A stretch of DNA of 64,000 nt from Strigamia acuminata (lineage: Eukaryota > Arthropoda > Chilopoda > Geophilomorpha > Linotaeniidae): the NCBI GenBank assembly GCA_949358305.1, contig OX442315.1, positions 10,256,427 through 10,320,426 of the forward strand, written 5' to 3'. A program made the position numbers and the translations under genes. The notes below the pieces were generated by a model. The model made no database searches. It saw only the letters and a list, made by a program, of their open reading frames with translations, and was not told where the DNA came from. Shown here one piece after another: positions 39,824-51,500 of the stretch (position 1 is its first letter; the number at the start of each line of letters is the position of its first letter).

Positions 39824-42340
39824 ATGTCACGCAAACGCGCCTACATCCCCGACGAAGATAGCGAGGATGAAAAAGAATTCGAGGAGACCATGAAGGTATT
39901 TATGATTAACAAAAAATAGTTAAAAAAGAAAAAATTGCAAAGTCAACAAAAAGCAATTTCGAAAAGTTGTTAATCGAAACCAACATGGCTGCTGTCGAAT
40001 ATGGGAGTTTTCCGTCTAATGGAATAATTAATTTATTCAGGTTCTCTCGTATATGGCCATGTGGGAGGACATTTACGATGCCGGGTTCTGCAACTGGGCA
40101 ATACAACGAGGCAGAATTCCGGAGGCACTAAGAATTGCATTCGAGAAATATGGGCCATGGAGAGTAAGAAAATGGTGGTCCAAAGCAATCGAAAGACGAT
40201 GGGGAACCGACAAAAGACTGTGTGTTTGCATGCCAGTCAACAAACGCGAAGAAGCTCGTATCGCGTTATGGGGCGCCGACGTTCCCGCGCCGTTGTGGAC
40301 GGAGTTATTAGCCAGAGAATATCCGATCGTAAGACAAGAAGACTTGGACAGGAGAAGATTCTTTAAACGAGGATCGGATAAAAAAGCCATTTTGGAGGAA
40401 ACTCGAGAAAGGCTGCGATCAACAATGCACGAAGTCGCCGCCAAATACCTGAAAGCGAAAGCGGAGTATGAGAAAAAGTTAAAGCGGTTTCCACAGTCAG
40501 TTAGGCCTGGATCACGCCCTCCATATTTCGCAAAGACGCAAACAGAGATGCACCAACTCCATATGGCAGGTGTATTTTCGAGCGCAGATCCCGTCATGTC
40601 CAAAGAAATTGGAAGATTTTATCCGAAGTCGTAACGAAGAAAAGCCACAGCTATCAGCAGCAGCGGCCGAACGGAACGATTCACATCACGCCCACGACTG
40701 TGAAGGTGACCACTGAAGGACGGCAAAGCAACGCAGAACTTCAGCAAGATAATCCTGAAGTAGCACAACAAGGACCAAGAACGCCGCCAGGTTCTACGAG
40801 GAGTTCAAACCACAGTCGACATTCACCGATAATCTGGTCGAACGAAAATCGTCCAGAAAGAGAGAAGTCGCTACCGCCACCTCCTCCACCACCATTGGAG
40901 AAAAAGAAGGAAGTTGTCAAGCCCCGAAAGATTCTGCGGCCTAGACACAGACAAGCGAGCATTCCGGAAAGTTTGAGGAATTCATCTAAAAACACCAAGA
41001 ACGCAGGGCAGGTGCAACAATACATCATGCCACACGAGAAGCTCGTGAGTTACCGACTTCCAAAAGAGGACTTGTCAATTCCAGTTCCTGATGTACCACA
41101 AGTCAATTTTTCGGGAAATATGTCCATGCAGCCAGTTGATGGATTTAATCAAGATTACCGAAAATTGTGCGAAAGATATTCGGTATATGCAAAAGAAGCG
41201 CAAGAACTGCTCAAACCACATTTGGACATTTATCAAAACGATCAGATAAATGAGGGAATATTCGATTGGCAGCGGAATGCCGAAGAATTCAGGAAAACCC
41301 CTCTAAACGAGCAAAACGAAAGATTCCTGAAGCGCTTCAAACGAAGAATGACTCGCGCGCCACAAAGGATTCTATATCCAGGAGTATTGGCAACGGACGA
41401 ATACGCCTTTATGGCAATAACATTTCTATGGTCGTCGCCAATGGGAATTCCCAGGGAAATGATACAGAATTGGATGTCGATACTACCTGACCCCGCCGAA
41501 CTGCGAGCCGATTTAGTCAGAAAAGCCCTCGCAAGCGGCGAGACAGCAAGCCAGGGAGCCATGCGCTTGCGTGGGGAATGGCAAGCCAGAAAATCCGAAG
41601 TTGAGTTAGGATTGAAGCCATTCGTGCCACCAGCCACAAACCCATATATGCCAGTATTCGCAACCGGACGGACGCCTGGACCACAGCCGCCTTCGTCCAG
41701 ACCTGAAGCCACATACACACCAATGGCTGCCGCCATTGCATCGGGTCACCAGAGTTCGACAAGTGCATCGAAACCCACGCCGGAAAAGGATCAGCGAACT
41801 TCGGGCTACACATCAGGATGGCAATCAGATGCGTGTCCAACACCACGATTAGTGCAAGCCGACGCTAGGTTGCAGGAAGAACGCGTCCGCCATCGATTGG
41901 AATTGCTAGAGATTTCAAGGGCAATCGCGGAGAGCAAAACTCAGCAAGCAAACGAGAAACCTAAAGGGCCCGTAATCGACAACAACAATTACGGAAAAAT
42001 TCGATATTACTACCCTTTGCTAAAATTCTCCGCAAGCACGAGAATCATATTGATGAATAATTCGGTGCTGTGTCAGGAAACATTTGACTGGTTGGAAATC
42101 CACGCCAAATGTGGATCCGACCCAATTCTCCAAGCCAGACTGGTAAAAGCCCGAAGACACATCGACGAATGTCCAGAAACATACCAGATTCCAGTCAGAC
42201 ACGTCTACGACCGAATTCATGACATTGAAGAAGTATGGCTCAAGATCAATCCAGGAATGGCGTCTGGACCAGACAGAGGAAACCCAAAGTTCACAATTCT
42301 GGACAGCCCGGTCCCGACCTTGGATCTGAGCAACGCATAA
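39824..42340 (+). CDS. Third gene of element 2: two-exon protein of unknown function, with one frame break
   Basis: Exon 1 39824-39895 (24 codons, MSRKRAYIPDEDSEDEKEFE, acidic) ends in AAG|GTATTT. The intron is 39896-40040, with acceptor TTATTCAG. Exon 2 starts at 40041 in phase 0 with V and is open to TAA 40632-40634. The downstream part continues in another frame, open from at least 40595 through 40700 to the stop at 42338-42340. The shift falls in the disordered middle that in element 1 is continuous, so it is most likely an indel. Blocks shared with element 1: the region from SYMAMWEDI to KTQTEMHQLHMAGV, and YYPLLKFSASTRIILM near the C-terminus. No membrane helix, no envelope features. 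Function unknown. Confidence 0.78.
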
Positions 42341-42386
42341 AGGAAAAGAAGAAGTGGTTCCGCTTCTCCCCTAAAAAGGAGGGAAG

Positions 42387-43548
42387 TGTGGTAATCCCAA
42401 ATTACTACATAAAGGAAATTCCTTAAATCTGATAATTTTATGTGAGTCTAATTTGAGTACCAAAAGGATTGCAAGAATTATCCAGGCACTACAGGATGTA
42501 GCCCCTATCTTGTGTGGGAAACAAGATAAGATCTAGGGACTACAGGATGTGCTACATCCTGTTAGCAGTGAGAGCAGCTGCTAAGAACTCAGTCTGAACC
42601 AAACCATGAACCTGAAAACATCTCACAAAAACACACAACTGAAAACTATGGAAAATCATTGTTTGTTTGAGATAATCACTTCATTTGGACTCTGGGCTCA
42701 CATCTTGAAATAACACAACGGTTATTTCAGGATATTATCGGTTATTCTCTTCCCGCCGAAGAGAGGGATTACACTCTTCTCCAAGTAAGAGTTGGCCAAC
42801 ACTCTTAGCCAAAAAGAGTCAAGAATCTTCAGTTCGCCACGGCTAGAACGCTCGTCCACCGCCGCAACAAACGCTGGACCGAGGGAGGAAGATTCATCAC
42901 GTTGCCGAACGTAAGCAGATCTAGTTTACGGGATTTCCCGACTAAGACAGCGGAATTCCGCTTGCGTTTGTATTCCGCTCGTATGAGTGGAAATATTCCG
43001 TTGGAACCAATTCCCGAGACGTACGAAGACGCCGCGGACGAGATACAGCCAAGACCGGCATATCTCGAGATAATAGCGGTCCCAGACGAGCCACAGCCCG
43101 CCAGGACGCACACGAGGACCGAAGCGAGGTTGGACTTCAAGTTTGACGTCCAAGCGAACTCCATCGCCCACGCTGAAAGATTAGATGCGATAAGAAGATT
43201 TCGGACGGAATCAATAATCTTCATCGGCAGCGTATTTTTCCTTATTTCTCTATTCCTAATTATAAGTTATTTTGTCGTGAAATCATATATTAATTAATCT
43301 TTCTATTTCATACTGTTCTCGAAGTCTGGAAAACCCAGCATTGTAAATTATCATTTATTCATATTTTATTGTAAGATAATTCCGGGTCGGAATTATCCCT
43401 ATTTTTTATATCAAAGTATTTTATTAAAAGTCAGAGAGTTAAATTAGAAACTTAGTAATTATTTATATTATGTGTAAGTCTTTTTAAAAGCATCGGTAAA
43501 CTTGAGATTGTTACACTTGGGGTTTGTTACTATTTTGGGTATACTACA
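42387..43548 (+). repeat. 3' LTR of element 2
   Basis: 1162 bp, preceded by the purine tract AAAAAGGAGGGAAG. It matches the 5' LTR except for a few substitutions and the block near 43451-43490 (TTATTTATATTATGTGTAAG instead of AAACTTAGT repeats). Confidence 0.93.
42983..43297 (+). CDS. LTR-encoded small protein with C-terminal membrane segment (104 aa), 3' LTR copy
   Basis: Same frame as 31048-31362, intact, one residue different (Ala for Thr). See that entry for the structure. Confidence 0.45.
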   Translation: MSGNIPLEPIPETYEDAADEIQPRPAYLEIIAVPDEPQPARTHTRTEARLDFKFDVQANSIAHAERLDAIRRFRTESIIFIGSVFFLISLFLIISYFVVKSYIN

Positions 43549-43552
43549 AACT
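43549..43552. repeat. target-site duplication of element 2, right (AACT)
   Basis: Matches 30448-30451. Confidence 0.9.
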
Positions 43553-45238
43553 AAATTTAGTTATATGATCTTGTACTAATTAAAATCACAAGAAGTTAAA
43601 AAATTATTCACTTTAAGAAAATTCTACCACGTGGTAAGACCTATAAATCTACCACGGGAAATTATAAAATTCAGTCCGAATTTATCGCTGTCTTGTCCGA
43701 CTACGGAACGTCTTTTTCGCCAAATTCAAATTCGGATTATTATTCAATTGGCCGTTTCAAGAAATTGACAGAATTTATCAAATACTTAAACCTACTTTTA
43801 TTTGGGAAATAAGTACGAAGGACAGTTGATAATGTTTAAAGAACAAGTTTATTCGTTCTAAAATTTTGGTTTCAAGATTAACAGATACCTGATTAACTTT
43901 ACACTTGTATCGTACAATCAAGACCGTGTTTTTAAAATATTGGAATCTAAAAGGCAAGAATTATTGCTCGAATGTTCGAATCCGGCGAAGACATTTTGCA
44001 GCTGCGTTGCCTAGAAACCATAAGCGCGGTGTTTCGCCGGACTCCGCTAAGAATCCAACGATTCAGCGTGCTTCCTAATTGTTATTACACAAATTTTCAA
44101 TCGTGGATCCAGATTGTTTTAATAAAAAACTTTATTTATTTCGGTTTATAACTTGAATCGAATCGGAATGTCACAAGTAATCTTGTACACATTTGCGAAA
44201 GTGAATGAGATTGATTTAGACAAACTTCTGGAAGGAGTTTTGATTAAAAAATTTATAGTATAATTTTAATTTTGCTTCATAATTACTAGCAAAATTTGTA
44301 ATTTCTCAATCATCATTTCATAAGTTCAGTAATTATAATTTGAACCCATACTCTTTTTCAACAAGAAAGTAATAGGTGATAAAAGAATTCCATTCTAAGT
44401 TAATTACTCCGCAACCATTCTTGATATCAATTATATGGACCACTCTTTTGATAGTTATTATAGAGACTCGTTTATACGTCACATTAATAATACGAGCATT
44501 TCAGCCTTCATTTTCATCACATAAAATTTGATGTCTTTTAACCCACTACTGTCTAAATATATCCGCATTATTCTTGTGCTGTCAATCACAAGGAAGAAAG
44601 ATGCATTCACTTTAATGCTAATTTTCTTAAAGGATAAAGATAAATCTTGCAAATTGCAAAAATCAAATATATTTCAGTACGGAAAAAGGAATAAAGTTTA
44701 CTCTTCCTTCTCGAAATAAAAGGTATACTTATCAATCGAAGGAATTCGAAGGCAACTCGAAAACGATCGGTTATGTTAATTACACCTAACATTATTGTTT
44801 GAAAGGTTATTTAAACTAAAGAACATTTAGCAGTTCATGCCTAGTATTTGTTAGAAAATAAATAGAAAATCTAATCAGTTTGGTAAATGATACAGTTTAT
44901 TTTATTCTGAATTCACCTAAAAATATACAAGATAGTAAACATATTTACCGGAACTATAAGTTTTTATACAGTTCAAGAACTTTGTTGAAGCCATCTGTAC
45001 AGAACAGTTCGACGATCCTCTTTAATTGTATGTAGTAGCAGAACGTTCAAAAGAACAATTTGTTTTTAAAAATCCTGTTTTAAAATAAAATTGGAATTTT
45101 TTAGAAGTTAGGTCAATCCAGACCATCACCGTTTTACACTTGAAAGTATAATATATTTACCAAGTTATAGCACTTGCTTTTTCTCTAACAAGACAAACAT
45201 TCCGACTATTTAGTAGATTTTACGAAAAGCTTTAGCTT
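43553..45238. other. AT-rich stretch without recognisable gene
   Basis: About 1.7 kb, rich in A/T, with only short frames (63 codons or fewer) and no recognisable repeat. Confidence 0.5.
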
Positions 45239-46630
45239 TCGATGCCTTGGTCCAAGAATGGGGATCGGAACTTAATTATGCTTTCCCTCCTTTCTGTCTA
45301 ATCCCGGCATGTTTGCAACGAATTAGATTAGCGTTATTCCCAACAAGGATAATTCTTATCACTCCAATTTGGCTTAGTCAGAGCTGGTTTCCGGTAATCT
45401 GGTCTCTCTCGACACAGGCTCCGGTCATTCTTCCAAATCTGACGAATCTTCTACTGAGTCTGGAAGGGGACCCTCATCCGTTTATTAGAAGGATCGCTCC
45501 AGTTAGCGACCTGACATCTATCCTCGCTTCCCTTCGAGAGGACGGAATTTCATAGGAAACTTCCCGATTGGTGGGAGTATCATGGAAACCCTCCACAGCC
45601 AGAGTCTACACAAATTGCTGGAGATCCTGCTCTTCTTGGACAAAATCCAGGAATTTGGAACCTTTTTACTCATCTCCCATATGCCTAGTTTTTTGTATTC
45701 GGAGGGCAAATCTTATAGTGCAATAAATTGCCATAGATCTACTATTTCTCAGAATTTACTTATCAATGGGGGCCAAGATCTAGGATCTCATCCCCTTATC
45801 CATCGCGTTATGAAAGGGATTTTAGCTTCTAAACCCAGAATTCGTCGTTATTCCCACATTTGGCATGTGGGATCGGTACTCGGATATCTTAAATCTTTAT
45901 CTTCCGTCGTTAACCCTTCAGGTCTTCTCATTAATCAGAAGCTAACTACTCTTTTAGCGCTTACATTGTCCAGAAAATCTTCTTCCCGAGCTCCTTTTCG
46001 CATTTCTAGTTTTCAAGATAGAGATTTATGTCCTGTCTTAGCTCTTCGTGAATACTTGAATCTCACTTTTTCCATTCGCAAGGATACGAAGTAAAGATTT
46101 TTTATTTTGGCCTCTTTCCCCTTTGAAGCAGTCTCTTCCACGACTATATCCAGATGGATTAAAAGGGCACTCGGTAATGCCGGTGTTGATACCTCGATTT
46201 TTTCCGCCCACTCTACTAGGGCGGCTTCCACCTCATTTGCAGCAAGCAGAGGTGTTTCCCTGAGTCACATTATCAAAGCAGCCGATTGGTCAACTGCTGA
46301 AGTTTTTCAAACTTATTATAAGAAACTCCCCAGGGACACTTCACCCCAATTTGGCTGGGGTAAACTATTAAATAACCGTTTTGGTGCAACAATTCCTTTG
46401 TTGCACCAAAATGCACTAATTACGCCGGTCTGCCGCGCAGATCTGAAGTCTGCCAGGCTCAAATTTGGAGATTTGGCACACTCTCGAATTCAACCTAAAA
46501 CTAACAACACACTTGTCATTGCTCAGCCACAAATCGCGAGTACTGACGGTGTTAACGTTTGGGTGATTCGAGACATTGCTATCTTTGCACAGTTTGCAAA
46601 GCCAGCACTGCATTGTGCCGCGTGTATAAA
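45239..46630 (+). pseudogene. DIRS-like retrotransposon remnant: end of RNase H and tyrosine recombinase
   Basis: Three open pieces. The first, 45239-45555, reads FDALVQEWG...YAFPPFCLI, the end of the RT/RNase H polyprotein typical of DIRS/Ngaro-type elements. A frame change then leads into a tyrosine-recombinase frame 45582-46094, interrupted by a TAA at 46092-46094. The same frame continues to 46640 with ISRWIKRAL, the HSTR box (HxxR catalytic motif), AADW and FQTYYKK (catalytic Tyr region). These elements integrate with a tyrosine recombinase instead of a DDE integrase. The upstream RT part is missing and the frame is broken, so the copy is dead. Confidence 0.8.
46379..46411. repeat. 14-bp inverted repeat with 5-base loop at the end of the recombinase frame
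   Basis: TTTTGGTGCAACAA (46379-46392), TTCCT, TTGTTGCACCAAAA (46398-46411). It forms a perfect hairpin just behind the recombinase core; it may be part of the terminal/internal repeats of the DIRS-like element. Confidence 0.7.
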
Positions 46631-46649
46631 CCACCGTTAATACACGCAC

Positions 46650-48535
46650 TTGTACTGTATAAGTGATCGTAAACTTGGGTTGGGGAAACCGAGCTCTTAC
46701 TTGACGATGCCATCGCCATTGCCTGGGACCACCATGAACCGCTCTGGAGTTCCAGCCATCGCCATCGCCCGTGTGAGTACGAGAAGGTAGATGCCGCCTC
46801 GCCGTTCCGCGCAAAAGTCGTTGTTGTGCGCCGTATTTCATCTCTTTGTCGCTTTTCCATATGTAAGCCCTCATCATTAGTTTAATTTTATTATTATTTA
46901 TTAATTCATCATTTGTAAATTAATCGATTAAATTATTGTTTCTTTTTATTTTTATACTTTAGCCATATCTAACCGGATTCAGATGACATCTTTTCTTCCA
47001 GATAGAAGAAAGATTCATTCTTCTCTGGACTGTAGGAACTGCGAACCGAGCCGATATTATTATTATTTTAGGGCTTCGGCCTCAAGATTGTATATTTTAA
47101 CTATTTGCATTAATTTGGTCAAATGTCGACCTTAATGTTTATATAATTTTATTTTATATGACTTGGTTATTATAATCACTTAATGTAATTATATACCAAA
47201 TCAATAAATGCCCATGTTTTGATAAAACGACCCCCTCCGTTTTACTTTATCTCAGTTACACAGTTCACTATTTTCTCCTGTTAAACTTATCTGAACATAG
47301 ATAGTTTAACTAGTTTGGCTAAGCATGTTAATTAATTGCGCCAGTACGTCATCGTCACAACAGATCACAAGTAAGATAAACGACGGTAGTTACACTTTGC
47401 GCTGGTTATTTTACATCGCCAGCGAAGGACGCAACTCAACTTTTTGTTTGTGTCCTAATGACAAAGAAACAGATTTTTAAATCTTTTATTGCTCTTGATC
47501 AAAGTGTGAGACCAATGTAACTTTACATGCATTTCAGCGATTTTAATACACAGAAAACTCAAAATTGTATATCAATCAACAAAGCTTGTGGCGGATGGTC
47601 GCCTTGTCCCGGTCAAGAAGAAGTGGGTTGGGGTGAGGCTGGTTGCACCAACGCGAGCACTGGACTAACCGCCACCAGAGTTGTCCAGAAGCGACCTCAG
47701 GAGGGTAAGAATGGAGGGAACTACCACCACTGACTCATATGGAGTAGTACCTAAGGTCCAGGTGCCAGGGGAAGAGAGACAAGAAACAGGACTGCATTCA
47801 GTGAAAACCAAGTCAAGTCTGATTTAATAATGCATAATTCATCAATAAAGAAAACTTAGAATAATAACAGCATAAGCTATTAACATACCGCACAGCATTA
47901 TTGCTAACAATGAAGTAGAGAGAAAAAAGGCTTAGTCTAGGTTTAACATGGGAATAGTAGAACATAGGAAATATACAGAAATCAGAGAAATAACAAAGAA
48001 AATGAGAATTAAACAACAAAGCAATAAATTACAATAAAAGAGGATAATAAACACAGTAAGTTAGACATAACATTAATTTCAAGCAATTCTCAAAAAGGAG
48101 TTAAATCTCCATGGCAACAGTTCTGTTTAGGTTTAATACTAAGTAAGCCTACTCTAACAAGGTTTATTTCCTACTCTAAACAAAGCTAAAGTTTTTACTC
48201 TACTTAATTGTAAATAATACCACACACATCAAGTTATTAACTATACATAAGACGTGTAGTTATTTAATTATTACTTTCAGTGATTAAAAATTAAAGTTAC
48301 AAATAAAATTTCATAATATTTTTATAAAGTGTCTAAGAGAAAGGTAAAATGTAAAACAGTGAAACATGTCTGCAGTGACCACCATTGCAACCAAAATTTG
48401 ATGGTGTATCGATTGCTATCACACAGGTTTCACTGTTGTATGGTTAGATGTTATAGGTTTTACATGTGGTGGAAAACCGTATTAAACATCTTGCAGTATT
48501 TTAGACATAATTTTTTTAAAATTCTAAATTCGAGT
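46650..48535. other. stretch between the DIRS remnant and gene C
   Basis: No gene seen. A GC-richer patch at 46690-46830 has repeated CATCGCCAT; the rest is AT-rich. Bases from about 48325 resemble the sequence downstream of pseudogene I (11880-11960), so this is the 3' flank of gene C. Confidence 0.45.
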
Positions 48536-51500
48536 TCATTTTTTATAACGTTTGCTGAAAAAAGTGGAAATGTTGGAAATTTGATTCAAAAGTGAGAAAA
48601 AAGATAATCCCAGAAAGATTCCGAGAATAGATCCGATATCGCAAACAAGCTTTTCAAATGATAGAACCAGTTCCTCTTTAAACACTTCTCGGAAATTACT
48701 TTCCAATTCATAACGTGCAAATAAAATAGATCGAGCAATGAATGATTGGAATGTCTGGTCATATTCCACTTGAGGAATGTAGGTGGTCTGTTGACACGGA
48801 GGATGACACCCACATGTGGTTTTCAAAACAATTTTAAGGTAAGATTTCGTAACTTGTTTAGCCGAAGAGGAATCGTTGCATGAAGGCAACGACGAATTGG
48901 TTATGAATGGCAAACTGATGGTGATAAACAAAATGAACAACATAATTCAAAAAATGTATACATATACAGTATATAATTGTACCTGCAAGTTATGTTTAGT
49001 CCCTCTTCCTTTCGACAGTCGTCCTCACATTTCCTAAATTCTTCCATGTTTACACAAGGTTTTGTTGGCGTGTTCAGCCGTGAAAACTGAAAATTTTATT
49101 TACTTTAATAGTGTGAATTCAAACGATTAACATATTGATTCATACAAAGCTGATTTAATGCTTAAATATAAGCTAACGTAACATATACCAACCTCCTGTA
49201 GCACCATTAAGGAAGACTAGAGAACTCGTATTTGGTTTATAAAGTGAAACTTACAGATTGTCTTGTGAAAATGGCGTGGATCCAAGAATTATGCGGGTGA
49301 ATCATGTAAGTAGTAAAATCCATTCGACTTTCAGCAGTCATTAAGAAAATCTAAAATTGAAAAAGAAATAAAAATAAAAATAATACTGCACAGCAGGGTA
49401 AAACGAATAATCGATTTACTTTAGAATGTGAGTCACAACCTCTCTCTTGAATCGCTTGCACGATAAAAACATATCCACTTGCTACATTGTATTGAACCTC
49501 ATCTAAGGTGATATTGTATTACTAGTTTATTATAAATATATAATTCTAGTTAATTTTACCATATTTGACTTTAGTGCAAATTCCAAATATTGTTGAAACG
49601 GACGTTTTCTTTGCTTTATTCTTGTTTACAAAAGATAAATCCACTCCTGTTTCACTCTGCATTAGAAAACATATTATATTTAAAGTTATATCTCGTCAGA
49701 AAACATAACTTGCTGTTCTTTATAAAGGAACGTACCATTTCCAAAAAACTGTCGAAGTTAGACGAGGCTTCCCACAAACCATCTGCATCGCCAGCAAATT
49801 TAAATGGTGGGTCGAGTAATTCGGCAATGCTCAATTTGTCAACACAATTTTCTTTCAAACTGTTGTTTTTAATTACTTTTTCTTTTTCATCAATCACAGC
49901 ATCACCCTCGTTGCAAATAAGTAATGTTGGCATTTGAACAGACCGATCTTCCTCTACTTCAATTATGGTGTAGACAGGAAACGAGTAAAATGACATTATA
50001 TGACTGCTCACTTGATAACAGCAGACACAGACACATACAACCAGAATTATTCCTTTGATGTATGATTGAAAGTTGATTACATTTGACAATGCGTATTCAT
50101 TTTGTCTGACTACAATGTTATTCATACATTTGTAAATTTTCTTTTCGAAACTACTTTTCCGTTTCCGGGACATGGCTATCTTCTTATACTGCTTTTGTGC
50201 TTTGCGAATGATGACTTCGACTAAACCCAAACACGAAACTCCGATGTACAAGCCAATGAAGCCTCCAGTGTCACACAGCAGAGCGATGATGTCGTAACAG
50301 AATTGCTCGGACAAAGTGAGTCTGTGACTGCTGAATGAAGAAACTGTCAAAGTGTTGTCGACGACATTATCGAAATGTTGATGAGCAATTATCATAATTC
50401 TATTGCATGCTCTGGCACAACTGCAATTATAATGCGGATTGATGATTTTAATTTTTTCGTGAATTTTTTGCATGTCCGAGCACGTTTGGTTATTTGCAAA
50501 GCATTCTTCAAGATCTAAGTCAGGCATGTAAGGCAACCTGAAAGGATTTTATTGAATATTACGCAGTAAATGTTTATTTTTTGAATAAACAAGTCGTTAT
50601 CTATCCATCCACACAACAATCTCATAATCATACTTCGGTGCAACTGCAAACTCACTAATTATATTTACTTGCAAACAGGTTTCATGTCAGTAGATATAAT
50701 ATTTTTGAAACATGAGTGATGGCATTCTAGCTCTTCATGTTCATCTACGCAAGGACTATTTTTTCTGTTCAGGAATTTGTACTGAAACCACAAGTGAAGT
50801 TTTTTTCTTTTTTAATCTGGATATAATGTGTAAAAACTAGAAGTAACTTACTCTCTTAATTGTGAATAATAATTCAGAATGTTTCTCAACAGATGAGAAG
50901 CGCACCATAGCATTGCCAACATATCTATTCTTTTTATTCTTTGCTTGTAAGTAGACCTTTTACCATTAAAAAATTAAAAAATTAAAAAATTAAAAAATTA
51001 AAAAATTAAAAAATTAAAAAATTAAAAAATTAAAAAATTAAAAAATTAAAAAATCTAATTTTGTTCATTCTTATCTGATAGCAGAATTTTAATTCATTGT
51101 TGTAGCCTTTATATAGTGGTCATACCCCTGGTGTTTTTTCTTTAAAGGTACTATTTATTTATTTAAAAATTAGACAAGCCATAAGTTAACAACATTTATT
51201 TGCAAATGTTGTATAATTTGGTTAACATAGAAATTAATAAGAGATGGTTTCCAGAAACAGAAATAGAAAAATTACTGGCAATTGCAAAGGGGAACAGTTT
51301 TTACTCTGCCGCATCGTAGAACTATGTGAGATGACGAGTTAGTTTTGTTTATTTATATGAGGTTGTGGATGTGACCACTTGGCCACCTAAGTGAGACCTG
51401 CATCATTACCATACACTGCCCAATGAACCCGAGGTCACCCCTTTTCACGGGGTGGGATGACCCAGTACGGGACGGGGGGGGGGGGCTGAGTTGTGTATGT

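Larger units (their letters stand above)
30452..43548 (+). mobile_element. Element 2: full-length Ty3/Gypsy-type LTR retrotransposon with a third gene (13.1 kb), damaged
   Basis: AACT duplications and LTRs 30452-31610 and 42387-43548 bound the element. Order: LTR, primer-binding site, gag in two overlapping frames (31710-33395, 33361-35241), frameshift signal, pol (35229-39548 with a premature TAA), a TATA box, a spliced third gene (39824-42340, one frame break), purine tract, LTR. It is the same architecture as element 1 but clearly diverged in sequence. The LTRs differ by a few substitutions plus one replaced block. With breaks in all three genes it is probably unable to move on its own. 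Confidence 0.95.

Noticed and set aside
42235-42426. 63-codon frame across the end of element 2
   Set aside because: Overlaps the third gene in another frame and runs into the LTR; no supporting feature.
47580-47760. tRNA-derived SINE or RNA gene in the GC-richer patch
   Set aside because: No cloverleaf and no A/B box pair that I could lay out with confidence.
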